Assembly (NCBI GenBank): GCA_902836725.1
Contig: CADFRV010000081.1
Location: 1-10,143 of the forward strand
Length of the DNA stretch: 10,143 nucleotides
Direction of reading: 5' to 3'
From: Muribaculaceae bacterium
GTDB taxonomy: Bacteria; Bacteroidota; Bacteroidia; Bacteroidales; Muribaculaceae
Shown: piece by piece, positions 1 to 6,949 of the stretch
How the letters are laid out: each line of letters starts with the position of its first letter
Position numbering within the stretch: the stretch's first letter is position 1
Program-made: the position numbers and the translations under genes
Notes under the pieces: generated by a model
The model's input: only the letters and a program-made list of their open reading frames with translations
Told to the model about the DNA's origin: nothing
Database searches by the model: none

Positions 1-744
1 GGCCGTCGCCTCGGCTCCCTGAAGCTGCGCAAACTCTATGCCGTGAATATCTCGCGCGTGTCGCGGTCCGGCGTGCGCCTGCTGGCACGCCCCGACCTCA
101 TCCTGCAGCTCGGCGACCGCCTGACCATTGTCGGCACTCCCGACGCCATCAACAAGGTAGGAGCCCTGGTAGGCAACTCCGTGACCGATCTCAAAGACCC
201 CAACCTGGCCGCAATCTTCATCGGCATGGTGCTCTCGCTCATCGTAGGATCCATACCCATCTCCATTCCAGGCATATCGGTACCCATCAAGCTCGGCCTG
301 GCCGGAGGGCCTATCGTCGTGGGTATACTCATCGGCCGTTTCGGCCCGCAGTTCCATATGGTCACCTACACCACCCGGAGCGCCAACCTGATGCTGCGCG
401 GAATAGGGCTATCGCTCTTCCTCGCCTGTCTGGGGCTTGACGCCGGAGGGCAATTCATCGACACCATAATGCGGGGCGACGGCCTGACGTGGATAGGCGC
501 CGGCTTCATCATCACGCTTGTGCCCTCGCTGGCCATGACCATTGTAGCCATACGGTGGTGGAGCCTCGACTTCGGCACCGCCGCCGGAATGGTGAGCGGA
601 GCCATGGCCAACCCCATGTCAATGACCTATGCCAATGGCATCACACCCGGCGACAGCGCGCCGGTGGCCTATGCCACCACCTATCCGCTGTCGATGTTCG
701 CCCGCGTCGTGATAGCACAGCTTCTCGTGCTCTGCTTCGTGTGA
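1..744 (+). CDS. Putative YidE/YbjL/AspT-type transporter, C-terminal part
   Basis: The reading frame is open from base 1 to a TGA at 742-744, so the gene starts outside the window; the GTG at 43 is internal. Seen: residues of about 20-50 of the visible part (LGDRLTIVGTPDAINKVG) resemble the end of a TrkA-C/RCK_C domain. About five or six hydrophobic segments follow, with glycine-rich GLAGGPIVVGILIGRFG and a small-residue stretch GMVSGAMANPMSM. Known of the family: AspT/YidE/YbjL transporters have two membrane halves around paired RCK_C domains and are usually about 550 residues, so this is the second membrane half. AspT exchanges aspartate and alanine, but the substrate of the Bacteroidales members is not established. 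No partner gene is visible. The family is fairly certain and the substrate unknown. Confidence 0.85.
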   Translation, partial: GRRLGSLKLRKLYAVNISRVSRSGVRLLARPDLILQLGDRLTIVGTPDAINKVGALVGNSVTDLKDPNLAAIFIGMVLSLIVGSIPISIPGISVPIKLGLAGGPIVVGILIGRFGPQFHMVTYTTRSANLMLRGIGLSLFLACLGLDAGGQFIDTIMRGDGLTWIGAGFIITLVPSLAMTIVAIRWWSLDFGTAAGMVSGAMANPMSMTYANGITPGDSAPVAYATTYPLSMFARVVIAQLLVLCFV

Positions 745-764
745 CAGTCGCCTGAGCATACATC

Positions 765-780
765 GCGCGCGGAAGTGCGC
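765..780 (+). terminator. Weak hairpin terminator after the transporter gene
   Basis: GCGCGC and GTGCGC pair over 6 bp (one G-U) around a GGAA tetraloop, 20 bases after the transporter stop, followed by TTTAA. The T-run is only three bases, so termination would be weak. It is the only hairpin seen between the transporter stop and the ahpC leader. Confidence 0.4.
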
Positions 781-854
781 TTTAACGTCTGTTGTCAAAA
801 GGCCTCTAAAGATTCTTAATGTATGTCAGAGGGGGTGAACTCCGCTGACACACC

Positions 855-894
855 GTCTGTTTTATTGGCGAAACAATATAATACAAAAACAGAC
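855..894 (+). promoter_or_regulatory. Inverted repeat in the ahpC leader
   Basis: GTCTGTTTT (855-863) is the exact reverse complement of AAAACAGAC (886-894). A nested ATTG (864-867) and CAAT (874-877) pair around GCGAAA extend the stem, leaving an eight-base bulge on the 3' side. The structure ends three bases before the ahpC ATG at 898. It could be a translation-controlling leader hairpin or a protein-binding site. It does not resemble the four-part ATAG-type OxyR site. The repeat is seen; its function is inferred. Confidence 0.45.
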
Positions 895-897
895 AAT

Positions 898-1464
898 ATG
901 GAATCAATAATCAACACCCACATCCCTGAATTCAAGGTACAGGCCTATCACAACGGCGAGTTCAAGACCGTAACCGACAAAGATGTGCTCGGCAAATGGG
1001 CTATATTCTTCTTCTACCCTGCCGATTTCACCTTTGTATGTCCTACCGAGCTTGAGGACATGGCCGACAAATATGAGGAATTCAAGCGCCTTGGGGTGGA
1101 GGTCTACTCCGTGAGCACCGACTCCCACTTCGTGCATAAAGCATGGCACGATGCCTCTGACAGCATCAAGAAAATCCAGTATCCCATGCTCGCCGACCCG
1201 ACCGGCCTGCTTTGCCGCGCTTTCGGCGTGATGATCGAAGAGGACGGCATGGCCTACCGCGGCACATTTGTCTCCAATCCCGAAGGCATAATCAAACTTG
1301 TGGAGATCCAGGACAACAGTATCGGCCGTAACGCCGAAGAACTGCTCCGCAGGGTGGAGGCCGCCCAGTTCGTGGCCACCCACGACGGTGAGGTATGCCC
1401 TGCAAAATGGAAACAGGGACAGGCCACTCTCAAACCCAGCATCGATCTCGTAGGCAAGATCTGA
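898..1464 (+). CDS. ahpC: Alkyl hydroperoxide reductase subunit C (AhpC peroxiredoxin)
   Basis: This cytoplasmic typical 2-Cys peroxiredoxin reduces hydrogen peroxide, organic peroxides and peroxynitrite, and is recycled by AhpF. The protein is 188 residues, the usual AhpC length. The peroxidatic cysteine is Cys48 in FTFVCPTE and the resolving cysteine is Cys167 in GEVCPAKW. The C-terminus TLKPSIDLVGKI is the classical AhpC tail. I chose the ATG at 898 because MESIINTHIPEFKVQAYHNG matches the family's N-terminus. An in-frame ATG at 823 would add 25 residues unlike AhpC. ahpF follows 96 bp after the stop, beyond a hairpin that may lower its expression. In Bacteroides, ahpCF is peroxide-induced through OxyR; no OxyR gene is in this window, and I could not assign a promoter. 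Confidence 0.97.
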   Translation: MESIINTHIPEFKVQAYHNGEFKTVTDKDVLGKWAIFFFYPADFTFVCPTELEDMADKYEEFKRLGVEVYSVSTDSHFVHKAWHDASDSIKKIQYPMLADPTGLLCRAFGVMIEEDGMAYRGTFVSNPEGIIKLVEIQDNSIGRNAEELLRRVEAAQFVATHDGEVCPAKWKQGQATLKPSIDLVGKI

Positions 1465-1488
1465 GGATCCTGCAGCTTGTTACATTGC

Positions 1489-1524
1489 GTCCCGGACCGG
1501 AGGATATCTATGTCCGGGACTTTT
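1489..1524 (+). terminator. Hairpin with T-run between ahpC and ahpF (attenuator-like)
   Basis: GTCCCGGAC (1489-1497) pairs perfectly over 9 bp with GTCCGGGAC (1512-1520) around a 14-base loop, followed by TTTT at 1521-1524. This has the form of an intrinsic terminator, 24 bases after the ahpC stop and 36 bases before the ahpF ATG. With both genes in one transcription unit, partial termination or 3'-end protection would yield more AhpC than AhpF. The structure is seen; read-through is inferred. Confidence 0.65.
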
Positions 1525-1560
1525 CCCCGTAATCCACACCGTTTGCAAATACTTTTGACC

Positions 1561-3123
1561 ATGCTTGACAACACAATAAAAGAACAGCTGAAAAACATTT
1601 TCTCCAGGCTCCAGTCCGACATAACTTTAAGAATGCTCTCCCGTCAGGACGACATCCGCTCCGCAGAAATGTTTGAGTTTCTTCAGGATGTGGCCTCTAC
1701 GTCGCCCAGGCTTTCGGCGGAGGCATCCGATGCCGACACCGATGCCCCTGAATTCGAGATCATAAAGGGTGGAGCCTCCACCGGAGTGAAATTCTGCGGC
1801 ATACCCAACGGGCATGAGTTCTCCACTCTCCTTCTGGCTGTGCTCAATGCCGACGGACATGGGAAAAATCTGCCCGACGCGGCTCTCACTGCCCGTATAC
1901 AGGCGCTCAAGGGACCTATCCGTCTCCGCACTTTCGTGTCGCTGACATGCACGAACTGTCCCGACGTGGCACAGGCGCTCAATGTCATAGCGCTTCTGAA
2001 TCCCGGAGTGGAAAACACCGTCACTGACGGCGCCGTTGTGCCCGGTCTGGTTAAGGAACTTGATATAAAATCGGTTCCCGCGGTTTATGCCGGCGACACG
2101 CTTGTCAGCGTAGGCCGTATCACACTCGGCGACCTGCTGGCGAAACTCGAGGATACATGCGGCACTTCCGTATCTGCCGATGATGCCGCCCCCACAGTGC
2201 GTGAATACGATGTGACGGTGCTCGGCGGAGGTCCTGCCGGATGCGCCGCGGCAATATACTGCGCCCGCAAGGGATTCACTACTGCAGTAGTGGCCGGTGC
2301 GGTGGGAGGCCAGGTACTCGAGACCATGGATATAGGCAACCTTATCTCCGTGACCTCCACAACTGGTCCACAGCTTGCTACCAACCTTAAGACGCACATG
2401 GCGGCCTACCCCATCGAACTGTTTGAAAACCGCACTGTCAACAGTGTCAGCCTGACAGGGCGCGAAAAAGAACTCCGCTGTACCGGCGAGACATTCAGAA
2501 GCCGTGCCCTGATTATCGCCACCGGCGCCGGATGGAGACATCTTTCCGTGCCAGGCGAATCGGAGCACGTGGGGCACGGAGTGTCGTTCTGCACCCATTG
2601 CGACGGCCCGTACTATGCCGGCACCCGTGTGGCAGTCGTCGGAGGAGGCAACTCCGGCATAGAAGCCGCAATCGATCTGGTAAACCTTTGTCCGCACGTA
2701 GATCTATTTGAATTCACCGACTCACTAAAAGCCGACGTGGTACTTCAGAAGAAAGTGGCCACCCTCACCAACGTCGACATACATCTTTCCTCGCAGGTAG
2801 AGGAGATTGTAGGCGATGGCACAAGCGTATCGGGAATCAAGGTCAAGGATCTCGCATCTGGGGAGGTATCGGTCTACCCCGTCTCGGGTGTTTTCGTCCA
2901 GATCGGCCAGAAGCCCAACAGCTCGCTCTTCCAGGGACAACTGGCAATCAACAAGGGTGGCGAGATCGAAGTCGACCGCAGCTGCCGTACCGCAGTCAAA
3001 GGTGTGTATGCCGCCGGCGACGTCACCGACATCCCCTACAAACAGGTGGTCATCGCCATGGGAGAAGGTGGCAAGGCCGCCCTCTCGGCGTTCCTCGATT
3101 TCATGCGCGGAGAGCTCGACTGA
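1561..3123 (+). CDS. ahpF: Alkyl hydroperoxide reductase subunit F (AhpF, NADH-dependent flavoprotein)
   Basis: AhpF passes electrons from NADH through FAD and two disulfide centres to AhpC. The protein is 520 residues, about the usual length. The N-terminal double-thioredoxin-fold domain (about 1-200) carries Cys130-Thr-Asn-Cys133 in the context CTNCPDV. The FAD-binding GGGPAG is at 222-227. The thioredoxin-reductase-like redox centre is Cys344-Thr-His-Cys347 in CTHCDGP. The NADH-binding GGGNSG is at 361-366 and the second FAD motif GVYAAGD at 481-487. All key residues are present. I chose the ATG at 1561 because MLDNTIKEQLK matches known AhpF starts. An upstream TTG at 1477 would add 28 atypical residues and run through the intergenic hairpin. 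Confidence 0.97.
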   Translation: MLDNTIKEQLKNIFSRLQSDITLRMLSRQDDIRSAEMFEFLQDVASTSPRLSAEASDADTDAPEFEIIKGGASTGVKFCGIPNGHEFSTLLLAVLNADGHGKNLPDAALTARIQALKGPIRLRTFVSLTCTNCPDVAQALNVIALLNPGVENTVTDGAVVPGLVKELDIKSVPAVYAGDTLVSVGRITLGDLLAKLEDTCGTSVSADDAAPTVREYDVTVLGGGPAGCAAAIYCARKGFTTAVVAGAVGGQVLETMDIGNLISVTSTTGPQLATNLKTHMAAYPIELFENRTVNSVSLTGREKELRCTGETFRSRALIIATGAGWRHLSVPGESEHVGHGVSFCTHCDGPYYAGTRVAVVGGGNSGIEAAIDLVNLCPHVDLFEFTDSLKADVVLQKKVATLTNVDIHLSSQVEEIVGDGTSVSGIKVKDLASGEVSVYPVSGVFVQIGQKPNSSLFQGQLAINKGGEIEVDRSCRTAVKGVYAAGDVTDIPYKQVVIAMGEGGKAALSAFLDFMRGELD

Positions 3124-3191
3124 GCCGCAACAGCCTGCAGGCTTCACCGCTGCCCTGTAGAGATCGGCAGGACTGATCAAACCTTATATAT

Positions 3192-3235
3192 CAAGACGGT
3201 GTGTCAAAATTCGCGAATTTTGACACACCGTCTTG
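3192..3235. terminator. Perfect 44-bp palindrome, bidirectional terminator between convergent genes
   Basis: The 22-bp arms are exact reverse complements, meeting in TTCGCGAA, from CAAGACGG to CCGTCTTG. It lies 68 bp after ahpF and 27 bp from the stop of the convergent gene. On the + strand TTTCT follows. On the - strand the following bases are ATATATAAGG, so termination should be better for ahpF. Position and form support a shared terminator. Confidence 0.8.
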
Positions 3236-3261
3236 TTTCTGGCCGGATGGCAAGGGTGCTG

Positions 3262-4629
3262 TCATTCTTTCCGCCAGGGATTTTGCTTAGCCCTTCTCTC
3301 TTTCTTGAGCTCATCCCACTGGCGGTTGAGATTCCGGTTCATCTTGCGGCCGCTGATTCCGGTAACATCCTTTAGAAGTGCCAACACCCTGCGCCCGATA
3401 TTGTGACTCCTTTTTTTACCGAAGTTTTTGCTGACGAGATTCTGGTCGGGCACGATATCAAGCCTCACCATATCTATGTCGATATTGTTTACCCTGTCTA
3501 CCAGTTCCTGGATCGAAGGCTGCAGTGCCGGAGCCTCAGGAGGCTCAAAGATACCGATCTCCGACATATCGAATTTGCGTGCATCCCACTTTTTCGCTTC
3601 CTTTACCGTTATATATTCCTTGTCAAGCATATATACCTCGGCATATGTGCTCACGAAAAACGGTTCGCCTGCACGGTTGAACATGAACATGTCGTGTCCC
3701 CGGCCGTTGGACTCGATATTGTAGGAGTATCCTGTAAGATCGGAAGGAGCCACCGTGTCGCCAGCCACATTGTCGTAATTGAAGCGCACTCTGAAACGCT
3801 CAAACTCAAGGTCGTTACGGAAAAATCCGGCAAGATTCGGCACCCATTTCCTACTGGTAGCGTCGGCCATGACATCTACATCCACAATAACCCGGCTGTT
3901 GTTTCTTGTCCATATCTCAGTAGCGCTGTATTTGCCGCGTATGGTATCGGATCCCGATTCCGCCTGTGCCAGTACATGCGGCAGTACGGAAGCCGGAGGT
4001 GTCCCTATCCAGTCTGACCATGAAAAATGATGGTTGCTCACATTGCTTACACTGTCGCGTCCCCGGGCATCAGTGAAGCGGTAATATGACCTGCAAGCAA
4101 GCAATCTCGGACTTGACCATCCCTTGAATCTCACTCTTTTGTCGGGGGTCAGCATATAGTCCGCCATCTTCTCGCGAAAGAGAAACACGGTGTCGGTATA
4201 TGTGGAAAGCGTGGAGTATTCGCGCACATAGGCCAACATATGAAGTACCCTGTGGCGACTTGACTCAACAACGACTTCCGGCAATTCCGGTATGTTTTCC
4301 TGAAGAAATACGGTATCGGCGGCAACAAAGGTGGAGACAGTCTTTTCACTGAAACCAAGATAACGTACTGTCACAGGATAACTCTCCGGAGAGATATACG
4401 GAATGTGCCCGCGCATATCTGTTATTCCTACCGTGTTGCCGTTACGGTCAAACACCGATGCGTTAGGCAACGGCATACGCGTTACGGAATCCGCGACTAC
4501 AACATTGCGCGTACTCCCATCCGCCATCATGACACACAGGCTCATGACCGCCACAACCGCAGCGATACGCCTCAATATGTCGTATACGGTTGGTATGCCC
4601 CCTGGTTTATTTCTGTCTTTCCCTCTCAT
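3262..4629 (-). CDS. Secreted protein with carboxypeptidase-like regulatory domain, function unknown
   Basis: I do not recognise a specific function. The protein is 455 residues. A basic N-terminus is followed by a hydrophobic stretch IAAVVAVMSLCVMM (about 22-35), which looks like a signal peptide with a long n-region. Residues of about 40-110 look like a carboxypeptidase D regulatory-like beta-sandwich: VVVADSVTRMPLPNASVF, then GITDMRGHIPY, then VTVRYLGFSEK, ending in LPEVVVES. This is the module often found at the N-terminus of Bacteroidetes outer-membrane proteins. The remaining roughly 340 residues contain no motif I can name, and the C-terminus is very basic (KKERRAKQNPWRKE). It probably acts in the periplasm or at the outer membrane. 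The ATG at 4629 is supported by a -7-like box 38 bases upstream. The gene stands alone, facing ahpF across a palindrome. Confidence 0.75.
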   Translation of the reverse strand: MRGKDRNKPGGIPTVYDILRRIAAVVAVMSLCVMMADGSTRNVVVADSVTRMPLPNASVFDRNGNTVGITDMRGHIPYISPESYPVTVRYLGFSEKTVSTFVAADTVFLQENIPELPEVVVESSRHRVLHMLAYVREYSTLSTYTDTVFLFREKMADYMLTPDKRVRFKGWSSPRLLACRSYYRFTDARGRDSVSNVSNHHFSWSDWIGTPPASVLPHVLAQAESGSDTIRGKYSATEIWTRNNSRVIVDVDVMADATSRKWVPNLAGFFRNDLEFERFRVRFNYDNVAGDTVAPSDLTGYSYNIESNGRGHDMFMFNRAGEPFFVSTYAEVYMLDKEYITVKEAKKWDARKFDMSEIGIFEPPEAPALQPSIQELVDRVNNIDIDMVRLDIVPDQNLVSKNFGKKRSHNIGRRVLALLKDVTGISGRKMNRNLNRQWDELKKERRAKQNPWRKE

Positions 4630-4667
4630 CTCTTCCGGATATAACGCAATGCGACTGCTTGCACCGG

Positions 4668-4675
4668 CAAATTTA
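4668..4675 (-). promoter_or_regulatory. Candidate Bacteroidetes -7 promoter box
   Basis: On the - strand this reads TAAATTTG, an exact match to the Bacteroides -7 consensus TAnnTTTG, 38 bases before the ATG at 4629. No good TTTG lies 19-21 bases upstream; the nearest TTTA is only 15 bases away. The -33 element is therefore weak or absent. Confidence 0.45.
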
Positions 4676-4874
4676 CATTTCCTTACCGATTAAAGACGCT
4701 GAATAAACCATACTTAACATAGCGCGGCGATATTTAACGGATTATCACTATTTTATGCATAAATTATCCTGAAATCCCGTTAATAAAAAGAGAAACGCCA
4801 CAACTATCCGTCTAAATAAATCGTGCTGTCTGCTTAAACCGGAAAACAACAATATTATTTCGTATCAGATTGAT
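4676..4874. other. AT-rich intergenic stretch without a visible gene
   Basis: About 200 AT-rich bases lie between the candidate promoter of the gene to the left and the inverted-repeat element to the right. I see no plausible ORF, RNA gene or strong hairpin here. Confidence 0.6.
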
Positions 4875-4921
4875 GGTTCTCCCCGCAAGCTGCCGGAGGT
4901 GGCGTGCAAAATTTAAGCCCC
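4875..4921 (+). repeat. Left 47-bp inverted repeat
   Basis: This arm runs from GGTTCTCC to AAGCCCC. Read on the + strand it matches the reverse complement of 5139-5185 with mismatches at its positions 5, 8, 13 and 17. Its last four C's also form the base of the nested hairpin at 4918-4975. Confidence 0.9.
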
Positions 4922-4975
4922 ACATCAAGCGGTAAATGAGGCCATTAGGCCGAAATTTGCCGCGATGGTGTGGGG
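4918..4975. other. Nested multi-segment hairpin inside the inverted-repeat element
   Basis: Three stacked helices share one axis. CCCCACA (4918-4924) pairs with TGTGGGG (4969-4975). GCGGTAAAT (4929-4937) pairs with ATTTGCCGC (4955-4963), with one G-U. GGCC (4940-4943) pairs with GGCC (4948-4951) around an ATTA loop. Small internal loops separate them. The fold would form as RNA from either strand or as a DNA cruciform. It may be a non-coding RNA or a recognition structure of the element. Confidence 0.55.
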
Positions 4976-5138
4976 GAAACTGTTGAGAATTATATATGCA
5001 CCCTAAGTCATCCTCCTACAACAGCAGTATTTTCGGGATTGTACCCGCTTCTTCGAAGCTATATTATTGGTAAACGATCTCCATACCCCGCACCTTCACA
5101 GCGTGCTCGTCCTTACGTCCTCACACACTGCTCGATAC

Positions 5139-5185
5139 GGGGCTTAAATTTTGCACGCCACCTCCGGCGGCTCGCGGAGAAAACC
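5139..5185 (-). repeat. Right 47-bp inverted repeat
   Basis: This arm is the inverted partner of 4875-4921. On the + strand it runs from GGGGCTTAA to GAAAACC. Its outer third differs from the left arm by four transitions, while the inner 30 bases are identical. Confidence 0.9.
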
Positions 5186-5235
5186 TTCCAGGGATACTGT
5201 ACCTGTAGTTATCGTCCGCACGGTACCGTTCTGCG

Positions 5236-6207
5236 TTATTTGAAGAGCGTGCGGATGGAGCCAAGCGAGGAAAGCACCGAACTTGCCTCGTAGGGTATGT
5301 AAACCGTCTTGTTATCCTGTCCGGAGGTCATTTCACGCAGGGTGTCGATATATTTCATGGCGAGCATATATGTGGCGGGGTCTGTGTTGCCCGCCGCAAC
5401 GGCTTCCGCAACCCGGCGTATGGCCTCTGCCTCAGCCTCGGCATTGAGAATGATGGCACGTGCCTCACCTTCCGCACGTAATATTTCCGACTGCTTGTGA
5501 GCTTCAGCCTCGTTGATACGCGATGCCTTCTCACCCTCGGAACGCAGTATCAGCGACTGCTTCTCACCCTCGGCATTGAGGATCTCGGCACGACGGTTAC
5601 GCTCTGCCTGCATCTGCTTCTCCATAGCCACACGCACACTTTCCGGAGGGGTTATATCCTGCAGCTCCACACGGTTCACCTTTACACCCCATTTGTTGGT
5701 GGCGTCGTCGAGAATCGCCTGCAGCTTGGTGTTGATAGTATCGCGCGACGTGAGCGTCTCGTCAAGCTCAAGTTCACCGATCACATTTCTAAGCGAGGTC
5801 TGGGTCAGTTTCTCTATCGCGTTGGGCAGATTGTCGATCTCATACACGGCCTTTTTCGGATCGGTGATCTGGAAATACAGCAGGGCGTTGATCTCAGTGG
5901 TCACGTTGTCGCGGGTGATAACCTGCTGCGACGGGAAGTCATACACCTGTTCACGAAGGTCGATGACATTGGTGGCAACAGTGCGCACATAGTTGCGCCC
6001 CCCTACGGTGTCGGTGCGGCGTGTATATATTATTTTCGGACGGTCCACAAACGGGATTATGAAATTCAGACCCGGGGAGAGCACGCTGTGGAAACGGCCG
6101 AGGCGTTCTATGACGCGCGTCTCAGACTGCGGCACGACTTTCACGCCGGCCGAAATGATTACAATTGCAAGCAGAATGATGATGCAAAGGACAATGTAAG
6201 TGGTCAT
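5236..6207 (-). CDS. qmcA: SPFH/band 7 membrane protein (stomatin/QmcA-like)
   Basis: The protein is 323 residues, close to QmcA and bacterial stomatins. An N-terminal membrane segment (about 4-22, IVLCIIILLAIVIISAGV) is followed by the SPFH domain from VVPQSETRVIERLGRFHSVL, including LSPGLNFIIPFVDR, to about residue 185. Residues of about 195-270 form a charged, alanine-rich coiled coil with repeated (E/A)EGE(K/A) units such as ILNAEGEKQSLILRSEGEK. A short tail follows. Family members build large ring or cage oligomers at the inner membrane and are linked to membrane microdomains and to control of proteases such as FtsH. It lies 40 bp downstream of the nfeD-like gene, and SPFH and NfeD proteins are well-known partners. 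The ATG at 6207 directly precedes the membrane segment. The symbol follows family resemblance; orthology to E. coli qmcA is unproven. Confidence 0.92.
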   Translation of the reverse strand: MTTYIVLCIIILLAIVIISAGVKVVPQSETRVIERLGRFHSVLSPGLNFIIPFVDRPKIIYTRRTDTVGGRNYVRTVATNVIDLREQVYDFPSQQVITRDNVTTEINALLYFQITDPKKAVYEIDNLPNAIEKLTQTSLRNVIGELELDETLTSRDTINTKLQAILDDATNKWGVKVNRVELQDITPPESVRVAMEKQMQAERNRRAEILNAEGEKQSLILRSEGEKASRINEAEAHKQSEILRAEGEARAIILNAEAEAEAIRRVAEAVAAGNTDPATYMLAMKYIDTLREMTSGQDNKTVYIPYEASSVLSSLGSIRTLFK

Positions 6208-6247
6208 AAGCGCATGATTGATTAAATGATGAGAAATATATTTCCTC

Positions 6248-6688
6248 TCACTCCGGCAGGGCCACAGTGAGGATTATGCTGTCGTAAGCCGTAACCACAA
6301 CCTCGGTTCCCGCAGGTACCGTCTCATAAACGGAGGGGGCCTTCACCTGCCAGTTGTCGCCGTCGATACGGGCACGCCCCAACTGGCCGGGGTGTATCGC
6401 ATGGATTACAGTGGCACGTCTGCCGAGCAGCGCATCCATGCCTGTGCGGACCTTGTGCACCTCGGTGCGCGCATGCCAGCGCTTGAACATCGGGAGAAAC
6501 ACCAGGTATGCCACCACGCTCAGCAGAGCCATCACCACAACCTGCCATGTAAGGTCCATACCGAAAAAAGAGCAGGCCATGGCGCCGAGCGCACCTACAG
6601 ACAGGCAGAACGCCCACATCATCTGTGTGACAACCTCAAGTACAATAAGAACCGCGGCTATTATAAGCCACACAACCCAGACTTCCAT
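6248..6688 (-). CDS. NfeD family membrane protein
   Basis: The protein is 146 residues, the size of short NfeD (YbbK-type) proteins without the protease domain. Hydrophobic segments lie at about 4-20 (VWLIIAAVLIVLEVVTQ), 24-43 and 48-70. A soluble C-terminal domain of about 85-145, GRRATVIHAIHPGQLGRARIDGDNW and onwards, looks like the OB-fold of NfeD. The GQLGRARIDGDNW stretch resembles the G-x-V-x-(I/L)-x-G-x-x-W pattern of this domain. It is probably cotranscribed with the SPFH gene and acts with it in the inner membrane. The gene order here is nfeD first, the reverse of E. coli qmcA-ybbK. The ATG at 6688 immediately precedes the first membrane segment. Confidence 0.9.
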   Translation of the reverse strand: MEVWVVWLIIAAVLIVLEVVTQMMWAFCLSVGALGAMACSFFGMDLTWQVVVMALLSVVAYLVFLPMFKRWHARTEVHKVRTGMDALLGRRATVIHAIHPGQLGRARIDGDNWQVKAPSVYETVPAGTEVVVTAYDSIILTVALPE

Positions 6689-6784
6689 GGTACAAACATT
6701 ATAGATTTTATCAATTGCAACGGCCGGCCGACTGTTTCCGATCAGTTCAATATTTCAACAGGCCGCTTATCGTTTTTCTTTTCG

Positions 6785-6815
6785 CAAATATAATAATTCC
6801 AACCGTATTTTCCAA
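6785..6815 (-). promoter_or_regulatory. Candidate promoter of the nfeD-SPFH operon
   Basis: On the - strand a TTG (plus-strand 6813-6815) is followed after 20 bases by TATATTTG (6785-6792). This fits the Bacteroides pattern TTTG, 19-21 bases, TAnnTTTG. The implied leader of about 90 bases before the ATG at 6688 contains a self-complementary GC block, CGGCCGGCCG, at 6721-6730. Confidence 0.6.
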
Positions 6816-6877
6816 GTCTCAGGTTATAAAAAACACATTGTATAAATTACGATCGCGCCATATCGGACAAAACTTTC

Positions 6878-6937
6878 AGAGTATGCTTGAATCCACACAT
6901 AAACTCATGTTTCCTGTGTTGAATTCAAGCATACTCT
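6878..6937 (-). terminator. Long hairpin after the TonB-dependent receptor gene
   Basis: The arms at 6878-6892 and 6923-6937 pair perfectly over 15 bp (AGAGTATGCTTGAAT and its complement). A further 5-bp ACACA/TGTGT helix forms inside the loop, and TTTC/GAAA extends the base across a one-base bulge. It begins 12 bases after the receptor stop. On the - strand GAAAGTTTTGTCC follows, giving a short T-run. It is likely the operon terminator. Confidence 0.7.
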
Positions 6938-6949
6938 TGAAATATCGGA

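Larger units (their letters stand above)
4875..5185. mobile_element. 311-bp MITE-like element with 47-bp imperfect terminal inverted repeats
   Basis: Bases 4875-4921 and 5139-5185 are inverted copies of equal length, matching at 43 of 47 positions. The innermost 30 bases match perfectly, and all four differences are transitions near the outer ends. Between them lie 217 bp with no credible protein. No clear target-site duplication flanks the element, since TTGAT precedes and TTCCA follows. Size and symmetry fit a non-autonomous, transposase-lacking element or an extragenic repeat family. A very long stem-loop RNA or a cruciform regulatory site is also possible. It sits 50 bp downstream of the SPFH gene and may end that transcript, as no other terminator is apparent there. 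Confidence 0.6.

Noticed and set aside
823..897. 25-residue N-terminal extension of AhpC from the ATG at 823
   Set aside because: The sequence is unlike any AhpC N-terminus, and the family start MESIIN begins at 898. The extension would also run through the leader inverted repeat.
745..897. OxyR site and consensus promoter upstream of ahpC
   Set aside because: I found neither a spaced ATAG/CTAT pattern nor a TAnnTTTG box, so none is annotated.
1627..2697. 356-residue open frame on the - strand opposite ahpF
   Set aside because: It lies wholly antisense to a certain gene. Its translation is low-complexity and matches no family I know. It follows from the codon bias of ahpF.
4865..5195. Target-site duplication flanking the inverted-repeat element
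   Set aside because: The bases outside the two arms (TTGAT on the left, TTCCA on the right) do not form a convincing direct repeat.
4970..5293. 107-residue open frame on the + strand within the inverted-repeat element
   Set aside because: It starts with GTG inside a hairpin, is partly encoded by the right repeat arm, overlaps the SPFH gene end and has no recognisable domain.
5497..6225. 242-residue open frame on the + strand opposite the SPFH gene
   Set aside because: It is antisense to a well-supported gene and has no domain features of its own.
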